NCBI GenBank assembly: GCA_012515725.1
Contig: JAAYXU010000118.1
Location: forward strand, 1-18,768
Origin: Clostridiales bacterium
Lineage (GTDB): Bacteria; Bacillota; Clostridia; Christensenellales; UMGS416
Direction: 5' to 3'
Length of the DNA: 18,768 bases
Below the pieces are notes generated by a model, which made no database searches, was not told where the DNA came from, and worked only from the letters and a program-made list of their open reading frames with translations. Made by a program: the position numbers and the translations under genes. Position 1 is the first letter of the stretch. Every line of letters begins with the position of its first letter. This document shows, one piece after another, positions 1-6,960 of the stretch.

Positions 1-1108
1 CGATCTCGGCGTCTGATTCGCCCGACGCGGCCTCCGACGGGGTGACGCCCACGCAGGCGACCTCGGGCTTTGTGTATATGACGGCGGGTATCGCGCCGTA
101 GCGCATCGTGTCGCGGCGGCCCAGCATGTCGCTGACGGCTACCTCGGCCTCGCGGTACGCGGTGTGGGCCAGCATGCTGCGACCGTTCACGTCGCCCGCG
201 GCCCATACCCCGGCCACCGATGTGCGCATCCGCTCGTCGGTCACGATCGCGCCCCGCTCCAGCGCGACCGACAGTGTTTCCAGCCCGTAGCCCCGGGTAA
301 CAGGCCGACGTCCGATAGACACGAGCACATTGTCGCACGGCAGGCGCAGGGCCTGTCCGTCCTTTTCAAACACAAGAGCGCCCTCATCGACCGCAGTCAC
401 CCGCGCCGACAGATGGAATACGATGCCCGCGGCCTCGAGCTGATTTTGGAGCCTCCGGCCGATCTCCGTATCGGTGTTCCCGGCGATATGATCGAGCATT
501 TCCACGATCGTGACGCGGCTTCCCGCGGCGTGATAGTAGCTGGCCATCTCAAGGCCGATCACGCCGCCGCCTATGATAGCAAGATGCGCGGGCGCGGCGG
601 GCAGATCGAGCGCTTCCCGGTTGGTCAGCGCGAATCCCGACGCGAGCGCCTCCCGCAGACCGGGAATGGGCGGCGTCGCGGGCTCGGAGCCTGCGGCGAT
701 GAGCAGACGGCGGGCAGCATATGTCTCTCCTGCGCACTGCGCGGCAAAGCCCTCGTCTGTTCGGCCCGTGAGCCGGGCCTCGCCCTCCACGACGGTGACT
801 CCGGCGTGCTTCATCTTGGCTTTGACGCCCGCGACCAGCGTGCGCACGACTTTTTTCTTGCGGGCGATCACCGCGGCGTGGTCGAGCGCCGCGCCTGTTA
901 CCGTCACGCCGTAGGCCGCCCCGTGCAGGGCCGACTCGTAAATTTTCGCGGAATTGAGAAGCGCCTTGCTGGGGATGCAGCCCTCATTGAGGCATACGCC
1001 GCCCAGACTGCGTTTTTCAAAGAGCACCACGCGAAGACCGGCTTCCCCGGCCCGCTCGGCGGCGCAGTATCCGGCCGGGCCTCCGCCCAGCACCATGAGA
1101 TCATACAT
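1..1108 (-). CDS. lpdA: Dihydrolipoamide dehydrogenase (E3), partial at window edge
   Basis: E3 subunit of a 2-oxoacid dehydrogenase complex: it reoxidises the dihydrolipoyl arm of E2 and passes electrons through FAD and a disulfide to NAD+. The reading frame is open from the ATG at 1108 to the left edge, about 369 residues; the C-terminal dimerisation domain with the catalytic His lies outside. Visible motifs are the N-terminal FAD site (GGGPAGYCAAE, from residue 8), the redox disulfide GGVCLNEGCIPSK (C39 and C44), the NAD site IIGGGVIGLEM near residue 180, and the second FAD motif AAGDVNG near 315. The start is set by AAAGGAGG (1115-1122), 6 bases upstream, which overlaps the E2 stop codon, so the two genes are translationally linked. 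Family assignment is secure; which complex it serves is not shown. Confidence 0.93.
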   Translation of the reverse strand, partial: MYDLMVLGGGPAGYCAAERAGEAGLRVVLFEKRSLGGVCLNEGCIPSKALLNSAKIYESALHGAAYGVTVTGAALDHAAVIARKKKVVRTLVAGVKAKMKHAGVTVVEGEARLTGRTDEGFAAQCAGETYAARRLLIAAGSEPATPPIPGLREALASGFALTNREALDLPAAPAHLAIIGGGVIGLEMASYYHAAGSRVTIVEMLDHIAGNTDTEIGRRLQNQLEAAGIVFHLSARVTAVDEGALVFEKDGQALRLPCDNVLVSIGRRPVTRGYGLETLSVALERGAIVTDERMRTSVAGVWAAGDVNGRSMLAHTAYREAEVAVSDMLGRRDTMRYGAIPAVIYTKPEVACVGVTPSEAASGESDAEI

Positions 1109-1120
1109 CGCGCGCCTCCT

Positions 1121-2452
1121 TTACCGGCTCAGCAGCACGTCGAAATGCTCGAGCGCGTCGCACAGCTCGCGCAGGAAGCGGGAGGCCGGGGAGCCGTCGA
1201 GCGCTCTGTGGTCGTATGTGAGGGAGAGTCCCATCGCGGGATAGAACTCGATAGCGCCGTCGCGGCCCTTGCGTGGCCGGTATACGATAGAGCACACGCC
1301 CAGTATGCCGGTCTGGGGGGGATTGATGACAGGCGTGAACATCTCCACGCCCAGCGTGCCCAGATTGGTCACGGTAAACGTGCCGCCTGTGAGCGCGTCG
1401 GGGCTGACTGAGCCGCTGCGGCAGGCCGCGGCCAGCTCCTTGGAGCGCGCCGCGATGGCGGCAAGCGACATACTGTCCGCGTCGAAAAGCGTGGGCACCA
1501 TAAGTCCCCGGTCGGTATCGACGGCCATCCCCAGATGGACGCCCGAAAAGCGGCGGATGACGCCGTCCAGCAGGTGCGCGTTGAGGTCGGGGTGATGGGG
1601 CAGCACGCGGCTGACCGCGAAGGATACGATATCGCCAAGCGTTATATTGGGAAGCCCCATCGCCTCGGCGCTTGCCTTGAGCCGCTCGCGGTAGGCGAGT
1701 ATCGAGGTCGCGTCGAACGACGTATGGTGCGTGAGCTGCGCCATCTGCGACAGGGAGGAGTGCATCGTCCGCGCGATGACCTTGCGTATCTGCGCAAGGG
1801 GTTTGTCCTCGTAGGCCGCCACGGACGCGGGAGCCGCTGCGGCTGACTGCGCTTGGGGAGCGGGGGCGGTCCGGTCGGCCGCGGTGACGCGTCCGCCTAT
1901 GCCCGTGCCCGCAAGCTGCGCGGCCGGGGCGCCGGATGCCGCCTTCGTGGAAGCCGCGCCCTGCCCATGCAGCGCCAGTACGTCCCGCTCGATGACCCGC
2001 CCGTCGGGTCCGCTGGGAATCGCGTCCTCTACGGCGACGCCCAGCCGCTCGGCCTGACGCCGCGCGCGCGGGCTTGCTTTGAGCGCCTCCCCGCGAACCG
2101 GCGCGCTCCTCGTGGGCGCGGGCGCTTCGTCGGGCGGTTCCTGCGCGGCGGGGGCGGGTTCGTCGGCGGATTCCCCGGCGGAAGCCGAGCCCCGAAGGTC
2201 TGAGATGTCCTCGTCCGCTTCGCCTATGATGCAGACAGGCTCCAGGCAGGGCACGTCGTCGCCCTCGTCGTGGAAGCGGTACAGAAGCACCCCTTCGTCC
2301 TGCGCTTCCTCGTCAAAGGCAGCCTTGTCGGTCTCATAGGAGAAAAGTATATCGCCGGGCTTTACCGCGTCTCCGACTGCTTTCATCCACTTGGTGATGA
2401 TACAGCTCTCGACCGATATGCCCTGGCGCGGCATTATCACAACTTTTGCCAT
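1121..2452 (-). CDS. 2-oxoacid dehydrogenase E2 (dihydrolipoamide acyltransferase)
   Basis: Core acyltransferase of a pyruvate, acetoin or branched-chain 2-oxoacid dehydrogenase complex. It moves the acyl group from E1 to CoA through a swinging lipoyl arm. The 443 residues show the usual three parts: an N-terminal lipoyl domain (1 to about 78) with lipoyl-lysine K43 in SYETDKAAFD; an acidic, Ala/Pro-rich linker; a peripheral subunit-binding domain (about 128-162, SPRARRQAERLGV); a second Ala/Pro linker; and the catalytic domain (about 212-443) with the active-site motif DHRALDG near the C-terminus. Length is normal. It is the first gene after a strong promoter and is followed directly by the E3 gene. 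No E1 gene precedes it, so E1 lies beyond the left edge or elsewhere. Substrate cannot be decided from E2 alone. Confidence 0.92.
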   Translation of the reverse strand: MAKVVIMPRQGISVESCIITKWMKAVGDAVKPGDILFSYETDKAAFDEEAQDEGVLLYRFHDEGDDVPCLEPVCIIGEADEDISDLRGSASAGESADEPAPAAQEPPDEAPAPTRSAPVRGEALKASPRARRQAERLGVAVEDAIPSGPDGRVIERDVLALHGQGAASTKAASGAPAAQLAGTGIGGRVTAADRTAPAPQAQSAAAAPASVAAYEDKPLAQIRKVIARTMHSSLSQMAQLTHHTSFDATSILAYRERLKASAEAMGLPNITLGDIVSFAVSRVLPHHPDLNAHLLDGVIRRFSGVHLGMAVDTDRGLMVPTLFDADSMSLAAIAARSKELAAACRSGSVSPDALTGGTFTVTNLGTLGVEMFTPVINPPQTGILGVCSIVYRPRKGRDGAIEFYPAMGLSLTYDHRALDGSPASRFLRELCDALEHFDVLLSR

Positions 2453-2499
2453 ACCCAGACCCTCTTTCCGATGGATTCGTTATATTATTTTCATTTATG

Positions 2500-2514
2500 T
2501 GTGAATAAATCACA
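2500..2514. promoter_or_regulatory. Palindrome in the E2-E3 leader, candidate operator
   Basis: TGTGA-ATAAA-TCACA is a perfect inverted repeat with an odd centre. It lies just downstream of the predicted transcription start of the E2 gene (about 2519, minus strand), where a bound repressor would block transcription. It resembles Crp/Fnr half-sites but has a 5-base rather than the usual 6-base spacer. The binding protein is unknown. Confidence 0.4.
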
Positions 2515-2525
2515 TCCCGGTGTTA

Positions 2526-2554
2526 ATTTTATCAAATCCAGACACCTCTGTCAA
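2526..2554 (-). promoter_or_regulatory. Sigma-A type promoter of the E2-E3 operon
   Basis: On the minus strand TTGACA (2554 to 2549), a 17-base spacer and TAAAAT (2531 to 2526) match the housekeeping consensus closely. Predicted start is near 2519, giving a leader of about 67 bases before the E2 ATG. Confidence 0.75.
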
Positions 2555-2625
2555 TGGCAAAACAGCTTATATTATTATTAATTCAGAGATTATCACACGA
2601 AAAAAGGGGCGACGCTATTCGTTGT

Positions 2626-2674
2626 AATGAATAATGAATGATGAATGATGGAATGAATGATGAATGATAGATAA
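2626..2674. repeat. AATGA/ATGAATG short tandem repeat tract 1
   Basis: Degenerate tandem units of 7-8 bases (AATGAAT, ATGAATG, AATGATG) with no coding content. It lies between the divergent E2 and DivIC-like genes. Similar tracts occur at 3044-3085 (same strand) and 9293-9309 (opposite strand). The right end runs into the -35 element of the DivIC-like gene. Confidence 0.75.
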
Positions 2675-2703
2675 TTGATAGTGCTGTAATTTCGTGCTAT
2701 AGT
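2675..2703 (+). promoter_or_regulatory. Sigma-A type promoter of the DivIC-like gene
   Basis: TTGATA (2675-2680), a 17-base spacer and TATAGT (2698-2703) read toward the gene starting at 2750. The -35 hexamer is formed by the end of the repeat tract, so expansion or contraction of the tract ends right at the promoter. Confidence 0.6.
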
Positions 2704-2749
2704 CTAGTATAGTGAAGGTGAACTGATGTGAAATCGCGAGGTGCAATCG

Positions 2750-3049
2750 ATGAAGAAGAAAAAAAGCCGGTTCCTTCCCCGAATCCTTATGGTGGCAACG
2801 CTCGGCCTGCTCATATACGGAGCGGTTCAGTTCATCCGCTGCTGGAATCAGCTGGAGGCGCTCGCGGACTACAAGAATGAGCTTGCCGGGCAGCTGGACG
2901 AAATACGCGACAAGAACGACGAACTCATGCGTGAAATCGAGTTTTCCAAAACGCCCGACTTTATCGAGCGGATCGCCCGGGAAATATTCGGATGGGTCAA
3001 GCCCGGCGAAATCAAATTCGTCGAGGAGGAAGCGGGAGGCGGGAAATGA
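2750..3049 (+). CDS. Septum formation initiator family protein (DivIC/FtsB-like)
   Basis: Small bitopic membrane protein of the divisome, expected to pair with FtsL-type and FtsQ/DivIB partners. From the ATG at 2750 it has 99 residues: a basic cytoplasmic N-terminus (KKKKSR), one membrane helix (about 9-27), a coiled coil (about 30-63, EALADYKNELAGQLDEI) and the family's C-terminal signature (DFIERIAREIFGWVKPGEIKF without its final residue, about 68-87). The start is chosen from GAGGTG (2738-2743), 6 bases before the ATG; an in-frame GTG at 2741 sits inside that ribosome site and is less likely. The stop codon lies within the next AATGA repeat tract. Family is clear; DivIC versus FtsB naming is not resolvable here. 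Confidence 0.85.
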   Translation: MKKKKSRFLPRILMVATLGLLIYGAVQFIRCWNQLEALADYKNELAGQLDEIRDKNDELMREIEFSKTPDFIERIAREIFGWVKPGEIKFVEEEAGGGK

Positions 3050-3085
3050 ATGATGAATGGTGAATAATCAATAATGAATAATAAA
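3044..3085. repeat. AATGA/AATAATGA short tandem repeat tract 2
   Basis: Same repeat family and same strand orientation as 2626-2674. It begins at the stop codon of the DivIC-like gene, so that gene is flanked by direct repeats on both sides. AATAATGAATAATA is shared with the tract near 9300 (reverse strand). Confidence 0.7.
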
Positions 3086-3118
3086 ATCCCCCGGACTGCT
3101 CACGCTGAAATCCGGATG

Positions 3119-3146
3119 TTGACAGCGAGCCGGGTTCTGCTATAAT
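3119..3146 (+). promoter_or_regulatory. Sigma-A type promoter of the glycyl-tRNA synthetase transcript
   Basis: TTGACA (3119-3124), a 16-base spacer and TATAAT (3141-3146) are both perfect hexamers. Predicted start is near 3153, giving the T-box leader at the 5' end of the mRNA. Confidence 0.8.
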
Positions 3147-3154
3147 ATAGGAAA

Positions 3155-3340
3155 AGCGCGGCGACGGAAAGGAGTATCCGGATGAGTGCCCGAAGCGAGC
3201 CTGGGAGGGTGCAAGCCAGGCGGCGGCAGTCCGGGGAAGGCGTTCCCGAGCGCATCGTTTCCAAAGTGGGCCTTCGGGCCAAAAAGGGTGGAACCGCGAA
3301 AGCAAGCCTTTCGTCCCTTTGCGGATGGAGGGCTTTTATT
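3155..3340 (+). promoter_or_regulatory. T-box riboswitch (glycine) upstream of glycyl-tRNA synthetase
   Basis: A tRNA-sensing leader that lets transcription continue when uncharged tRNA-Gly binds. Stem I closes through CCGGA (3178-3182) with TCCGG (3230-3234). Its distal arm is GCCTGG (3199-3204) with CCAGGC (3216-3221), carrying the conserved AGCGAGCC entry. GGC followed by A at 3225-3228 is the likely glycine specifier. The T-box AGGGTGGAACCGCG is at 3285-3298; its TGGA bulge would pair with the UCCA end expected of tRNA-Gly. A terminator follows at 3305-3340. The specifier choice and the downstream gene agree. Confidence 0.93.
3305..3340 (+). terminator. T-box intrinsic terminator
   Basis: AGCCTTTCGTCC (3305-3316) pairs over 12 positions (with G-U pairs) with GGATGGAGGGCT (3323-3334), loop CTTTGC, then TTTATT. 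It competes with the antiterminator formed by the T-box sequence. Confidence 0.85.
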
Positions 3341-3365
3341 ATCCAAAAAAGCGAGGGTGTATTAG

Positions 3366-4751
3366 ATGAGCAAGCTGACCATGGAGAAGCTGACCGCGAT
3401 GTGCAAGAACCGGGGGTTCATATTCCCCGGCTCAGAGATATACGGCGGGCTGGCCAACACATGGGATTACGGCCCGCTGGGCGTCGAGTTTAAGAACAAC
3501 GTCAAGGCCGCCTGGCGCAGAAAATTCATACAGGAGTGCCCCTACAACGTAGGGCTGGATTCGGCGATACTGATGAACCCGAAAACATGGGTCGCGTCGG
3601 GCCATGTGGGGAATTTCAACGATCCGCTGCTCGACTGCCGCAAGTGCAAGGCGCGTTTCCGGGCCGACAAGCTGATTGAGGACTATCTAGAAAAAAGGGG
3701 CGAGGAGAGCGCGGCCGACGGCTGGAGCCATGCGCGCATGGAGGCGTTCATCACCGAGCGCGGCATACCCTGCCCCGAGTGCGGGCAGCACGATTTTACC
3801 GGAGTCCGTCAGTTCAATATGATGTTCAAAACGTTCCAGGGCGTTACCGAGGACAACGCTTCCCAGATATATCTGCGGCCCGAGACGGCGCAGGGAATAT
3901 TCGTGAACTTCAAAAACGTGCAGCGCACCACCCGCAAAAGGGTGCCCTTCGGCGTCGCGCAGGTGGGCAAGGCGTTCCGCAACGAGATCACACCGGGTAA
4001 TTTCACGTTCCGCACGCGCGAGTTCGAGCAGATGGAGCTTGAATTCTTCTGCAAGCCCGGCACAGACCTCGAATGGTTCTCCTACTGGAAGGAATTCTCG
4101 ATGAACTGGCTTATTTCGCTGGGCCTTGGGCAGGAGAATCTCCGTTTCCGCGACCATTCGCCGGAGGAGCTTTCACACTACAGCAACGCGACGTCCGACA
4201 TCGAGTACCGCTTCCCGTTCGGCTGGGGCGAGCTGTGGGGCATAGCCGACCGCACCGATTTCGACCTGCGGCAGCATATGCAGGCGAGCGGCGAGAGCTT
4301 CGAGTATCTGGATCCGGTCACGGGCGAGCGGTACGTACCGTACTGCATAGAGCCGTCGCTGGGCGCGGACAGGGTCGCGCTGGCATTCCTGTGCGACAGC
4401 TACGACGAGGAGGAGATCGGCGCTGACGACACCCGCATCGTGCTGAGGCTGCATCCGGCGCTGGCCCCATATAAGGCCGCTGTGCTCCCGCTCCAAAAGA
4501 AGCTCTCGGAGCCCGCGATGGAGCTATACCACAGTCTCGCATCCCACCATATGGTGGACTATGACGAGACGGGCTCCATCGGAAAGCGCTACCGCAGGCA
4601 GGATGAGATAGGCACGCCGCTGTGCGTGACGTTCGATTTTGATTCGCTCACCGACCAGGCCGTCACGATCCGCGACCGGGATACGATGGAGCAGGTGCGC
4701 CTGCCCATCGACAGTGTGCTGGCCTATATCGACGAAAGGGTTAGGTTCTAG
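3366..4751 (+). CDS. glyS: Glycine--tRNA ligase (single-chain alpha2 type)
   Basis: Class II aminoacyl-tRNA synthetase that charges tRNA-Gly with glycine in the cytoplasm. At 461 residues it matches the homodimeric type (sometimes named glyQS), not the alpha2beta2 GlyQ/GlyS enzyme. It begins SKLTMEKLTAMCKNRGFI, then carries two CxxC pairs (LDCRKCKARF and IPCPECGQ) that look like the family's zinc-binding insertion. Class II motif 2 is FRNEITPGNFTFRTREFE (about 205-222) and motif 3 includes GADRVALAFL (about 335). The anticodon-binding domain fills about 365-460. GAGGGTG (3353-3359) precedes the ATG. It is controlled by the glycine T-box and promoter just upstream. Nothing is missing or unusual. 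Confidence 0.97.
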   Translation: MSKLTMEKLTAMCKNRGFIFPGSEIYGGLANTWDYGPLGVEFKNNVKAAWRRKFIQECPYNVGLDSAILMNPKTWVASGHVGNFNDPLLDCRKCKARFRADKLIEDYLEKRGEESAADGWSHARMEAFITERGIPCPECGQHDFTGVRQFNMMFKTFQGVTEDNASQIYLRPETAQGIFVNFKNVQRTTRKRVPFGVAQVGKAFRNEITPGNFTFRTREFEQMELEFFCKPGTDLEWFSYWKEFSMNWLISLGLGQENLRFRDHSPEELSHYSNATSDIEYRFPFGWGELWGIADRTDFDLRQHMQASGESFEYLDPVTGERYVPYCIEPSLGADRVALAFLCDSYDEEEIGADDTRIVLRLHPALAPYKAAVLPLQKKLSEPAMELYHSLASHHMVDYDETGSIGKRYRRQDEIGTPLCVTFDFDSLTDQAVTIRDRDTMEQVRLPIDSVLAYIDERVRF

Positions 4752-4782
4752 GCCGGGTATCACGGGAGGAGAGACGCACGCT

Positions 4783-5517
4783 ATGTGGTTCTATCTCATC
4801 ACCGGCGGATTCCTCGTCGCGATCGGGCTTGCGGTGCACGCGTTCAAAATGCATTTCCTGATCGCGGGCTACAATACGATGTCCGCGGATAGAAGGAAGA
4901 ACGTCGACATCCGGGGCCTCGCCCGCATGATGGGGATCTGCATGTATCTATGCGGCGGGGTCTTTGCCGCGACAGGCATACTCGACGCGCTGGGTACCCG
5001 GATCGGAATGTTCCCGGCGTTCGCGCTTCTCATCGTGTCCGTGCTTTTTATGGCGATCAGGGCGCAGAAATATGACCCCAGTCAATACGATGAGAGCGGG
5101 AAACTCCGCAGGGAAGCGGTCGCGCAGATCGCCGTACCCGCAGCTATCGTAGTGAGCGTACTTATACTCGTCGCGATTCTGTTCATTGGCTCGTCCCGTC
5201 CAACCCGGGCGACGCTGCAGGACGAGGGATTGCGCATCCACGGAATGTACGGCCGCCTCTATCCCTGGGATTCGCTCGGGGACATAAGGCTCATCGACGA
5301 GCTGCCGTCCATCGAAAGGCGCGTAAACGGCTCGGGGCTCGGCGCAAACCTCAAGGGCTATTTCCGAACGACGCAGTATGGTGTCGTGATGCTGTTTGTG
5401 AACGCCGAAGCGCCGCCCTTCGTGCTCTTTGAGTCGGACGGTGGGATCGTCATATTCAATACGGGCAGCGCGGACGAAACACGGGCGGTATATAAGGAAA
5501 TCCTCGCGCGCAGATAA
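4783..5517 (+). CDS. DUF3784-like membrane protein with C-terminal PH-like region
   Basis: A 244-residue protein of unknown function. The N-terminus has the DUF3784 pattern: a first membrane helix, then KMHFLIAGYNTMSADRRKNV and a second hydrophobic segment. Four membrane segments are visible (about 2-20, 46-67, 72-92 and 112-134). After them comes a soluble beta-rich region (about 140-244; LQDEGLRIHGMYGRLYPW, VVMLFVNAEAPPFVLF) whose strand pattern resembles bacterial PH-like domains; that part is inference. The start ATG at 4783 follows GGGAGGAG (4764-4771). It begins 31 bases after the synthetase stop with no terminator seen, so co-transcription is likely. Longer in-frame starts would overlap the synthetase and lack a ribosome site. 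Confidence 0.75.
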   Translation: MWFYLITGGFLVAIGLAVHAFKMHFLIAGYNTMSADRRKNVDIRGLARMMGICMYLCGGVFAATGILDALGTRIGMFPAFALLIVSVLFMAIRAQKYDPSQYDESGKLRREAVAQIAVPAAIVVSVLILVAILFIGSSRPTRATLQDEGLRIHGMYGRLYPWDSLGDIRLIDELPSIERRVNGSGLGANLKGYFRTTQYGVVMLFVNAEAPPFVLFESDGGIVIFNTGSADETRAVYKEILARR

Positions 5518-5613
5518 CTCGCGCGCCAATGCGCTCCCGTAACGGCTTTATCCGGCTATACCGGCAGGCTCTGCCCGCGCCGCTGACACGCGCCGGGTTT
5601 GAAAGGAAAACGA

Positions 5614-6885
5614 ATGAAACCCAAACAAAATCGCGCGCGGACGCTCGCGCTGTGCGCCGCTGCTATAATCCTCGCATTGACCGGATGTACGCAGCCCCCG
5701 CCGCTTCCGGCCGCTACGCCCGAAGCGACGGTAACGCCCACCCCGACGGCGACGCCTACCCCGACGCCTACGCCCACGCCGTCGCCCACCCCGGTTCCCA
5801 CGCCCGTCCCGCCCAGCCGCGTGACGGTGGCCGCCGTGGGCGATCTCATGTGCCATCGGTGGATGGTGTCCGACGCCTACGAGCGGGATACGAAGACATA
5901 CAGCTTCGTGCCGATGCTCGCCGACATCGCGCCGCTCCTCATAGAGGCGGATATCGCGGTGGGCAACCTGGAGACGCCGGTAGCAGGAAGCGAATTCGGA
6001 TATACGGGCTCGTCGAGCATGCTCAACTTCAACGCTCCCGACAGTTATCTAGACATGCTAAAAAGCGCGGGCTTCGACGTGCTGACCAACGCGAACAACC
6101 ATATACTTGATAAGCGCTGGCAGGGACTGCTCAATACGCTGGACGCGCTGGACGAGTGGGGCTTCGTGCATACGGGCGGGTTCCGCAACCAGCAGGAAAA
6201 CGAAACCCCGTGCATCGTGGAGCATGACGGCATACGCATCGCGTTCGTCACGGGAACGGGGATACTCAATATCGGCCGGGGCGTGATCCCCAAGGAATTC
6301 CGGCAGTGGGCGTTCAACGACCTCGACATCGAAAAGCTGTCCGAGGACATCGACCGCGCGCGGCAGGCCGGAGCCGATCTTATATTCGCGAGTATGCACT
6401 GGGGCTCGGAGCGGACGCAGAAGCCCTCCTCGCACCAGAGGCGGCTTGCCCAGGAGCTAATCGCCGCGGGCGCGGACTGCGTGCTGGGACACCATCCGCA
6501 TGTGCTGCAGCCCATCGAGATGGTAGAGTCGGGTGGACGGACCGGGCTCGTGTTCTATTCTCTTGGCAACTTCATATCCAATATGTATCCGCCGCAGGCC
6601 GACACCGGCGCGATCGCCTACATCACATACGAGAAGGATAACGAGACCGGCGAGATCACGCTCAAAGACGCCGCGTACCTTCCGGCGATCGTATGGAAAA
6701 AGACGTACCAGGGCGAGGGGAACTGGGATTTCCGTGTGCTCCCGATGCAGCAGTATCTCGAGGACGAGACGCTTTTTGAGACGCTGGACAGGGGCATGAA
6801 GAAGCGGATGCCCGCCTCTTTTGAGGAGACCGTCGCGCTGCTGGGCGAGGAACCGGCGCGGCTGACTAAGGAGTACCCGGACTGA
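5614..6885 (+). CDS. CapA family lipoprotein (PGA_cap metallophosphatase-like)
   Basis: Predicted surface lipoprotein of 423 residues with a calcineurin-like metallophosphatase fold of the CapA/PgsA family, known from poly-gamma-glutamate capsule anchoring. The signal peptide ends in the lipobox LTGC (C25). A Thr/Pro linker of TPTP repeats (about 33-62) acts as a wall spacer. The catalytic domain follows with AVGDLMCH, VGNLETP, NANNHILDK, HWGSE, GHHPHVLQP and YSLGNFI, the metal and phosphate-site motifs of this family. The start at 5614 has GAAAGGA (5601-5607) upstream. No capsule synthesis genes (capB, capC) are beside it, so its substrate is unknown; many Clostridia carry such orphan copies. 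It may be co-transcribed with the genes from 3366 on. Confidence 0.9.
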   Translation: MKPKQNRARTLALCAAAIILALTGCTQPPPLPAATPEATVTPTPTATPTPTPTPTPSPTPVPTPVPPSRVTVAAVGDLMCHRWMVSDAYERDTKTYSFVPMLADIAPLLIEADIAVGNLETPVAGSEFGYTGSSSMLNFNAPDSYLDMLKSAGFDVLTNANNHILDKRWQGLLNTLDALDEWGFVHTGGFRNQQENETPCIVEHDGIRIAFVTGTGILNIGRGVIPKEFRQWAFNDLDIEKLSEDIDRARQAGADLIFASMHWGSERTQKPSSHQRRLAQELIAAGADCVLGHHPHVLQPIEMVESGGRTGLVFYSLGNFISNMYPPQADTGAIAYITYEKDNETGEITLKDAAYLPAIVWKKTYQGEGNWDFRVLPMQQYLEDETLFETLDRGMKKRMPASFEETVALLGEEPARLTKEYPD

Positions 6886-6914
6886 TTGTAAGGCTGGGCC
6901 GATTATTTCAAACT

Positions 6915-6942
6915 GCGCGGCGGGGGTAAGCCCCCGCCGCGT
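6915..6942. terminator. GC-rich hairpin between convergent CapA and GH109-like genes
   Basis: GCGGCGGGGG (6917-6926) and CCCCCGCCGC (6931-6940) form a perfect 10-bp stem on a TAAG loop, extendable by one pair. It sits between genes that converge. Neither side has a good T run, so it may be a weak terminator or an mRNA end stabiliser. Confidence 0.6.
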
Positions 6943-6960
6943 GGCTATATCGCCCCTCTA

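Noticed and set aside
164..1411. Long plus-strand open frame (about 415 residues)
   Set aside because: It lies antisense to the E3 and E2 genes, has no ribosome site or known motif, and follows from high GC content.
2626..3085. CRISPR-like array
   Set aside because: Units are 7-8 bases, contiguous and degenerate, with no spacers and no cas genes.
5738..5800. DNA tandem repeat as a mobile or regulatory element
   Set aside because: It encodes the Thr/Pro linker of the CapA lipoprotein, so protein-level selection explains it.
5529..6110. Plus-strand frame starting before the CapA gene
   Set aside because: It overlaps CapA in another frame; its repetitive Ala/Tyr/His stretch is the TPTP linker read out of frame.
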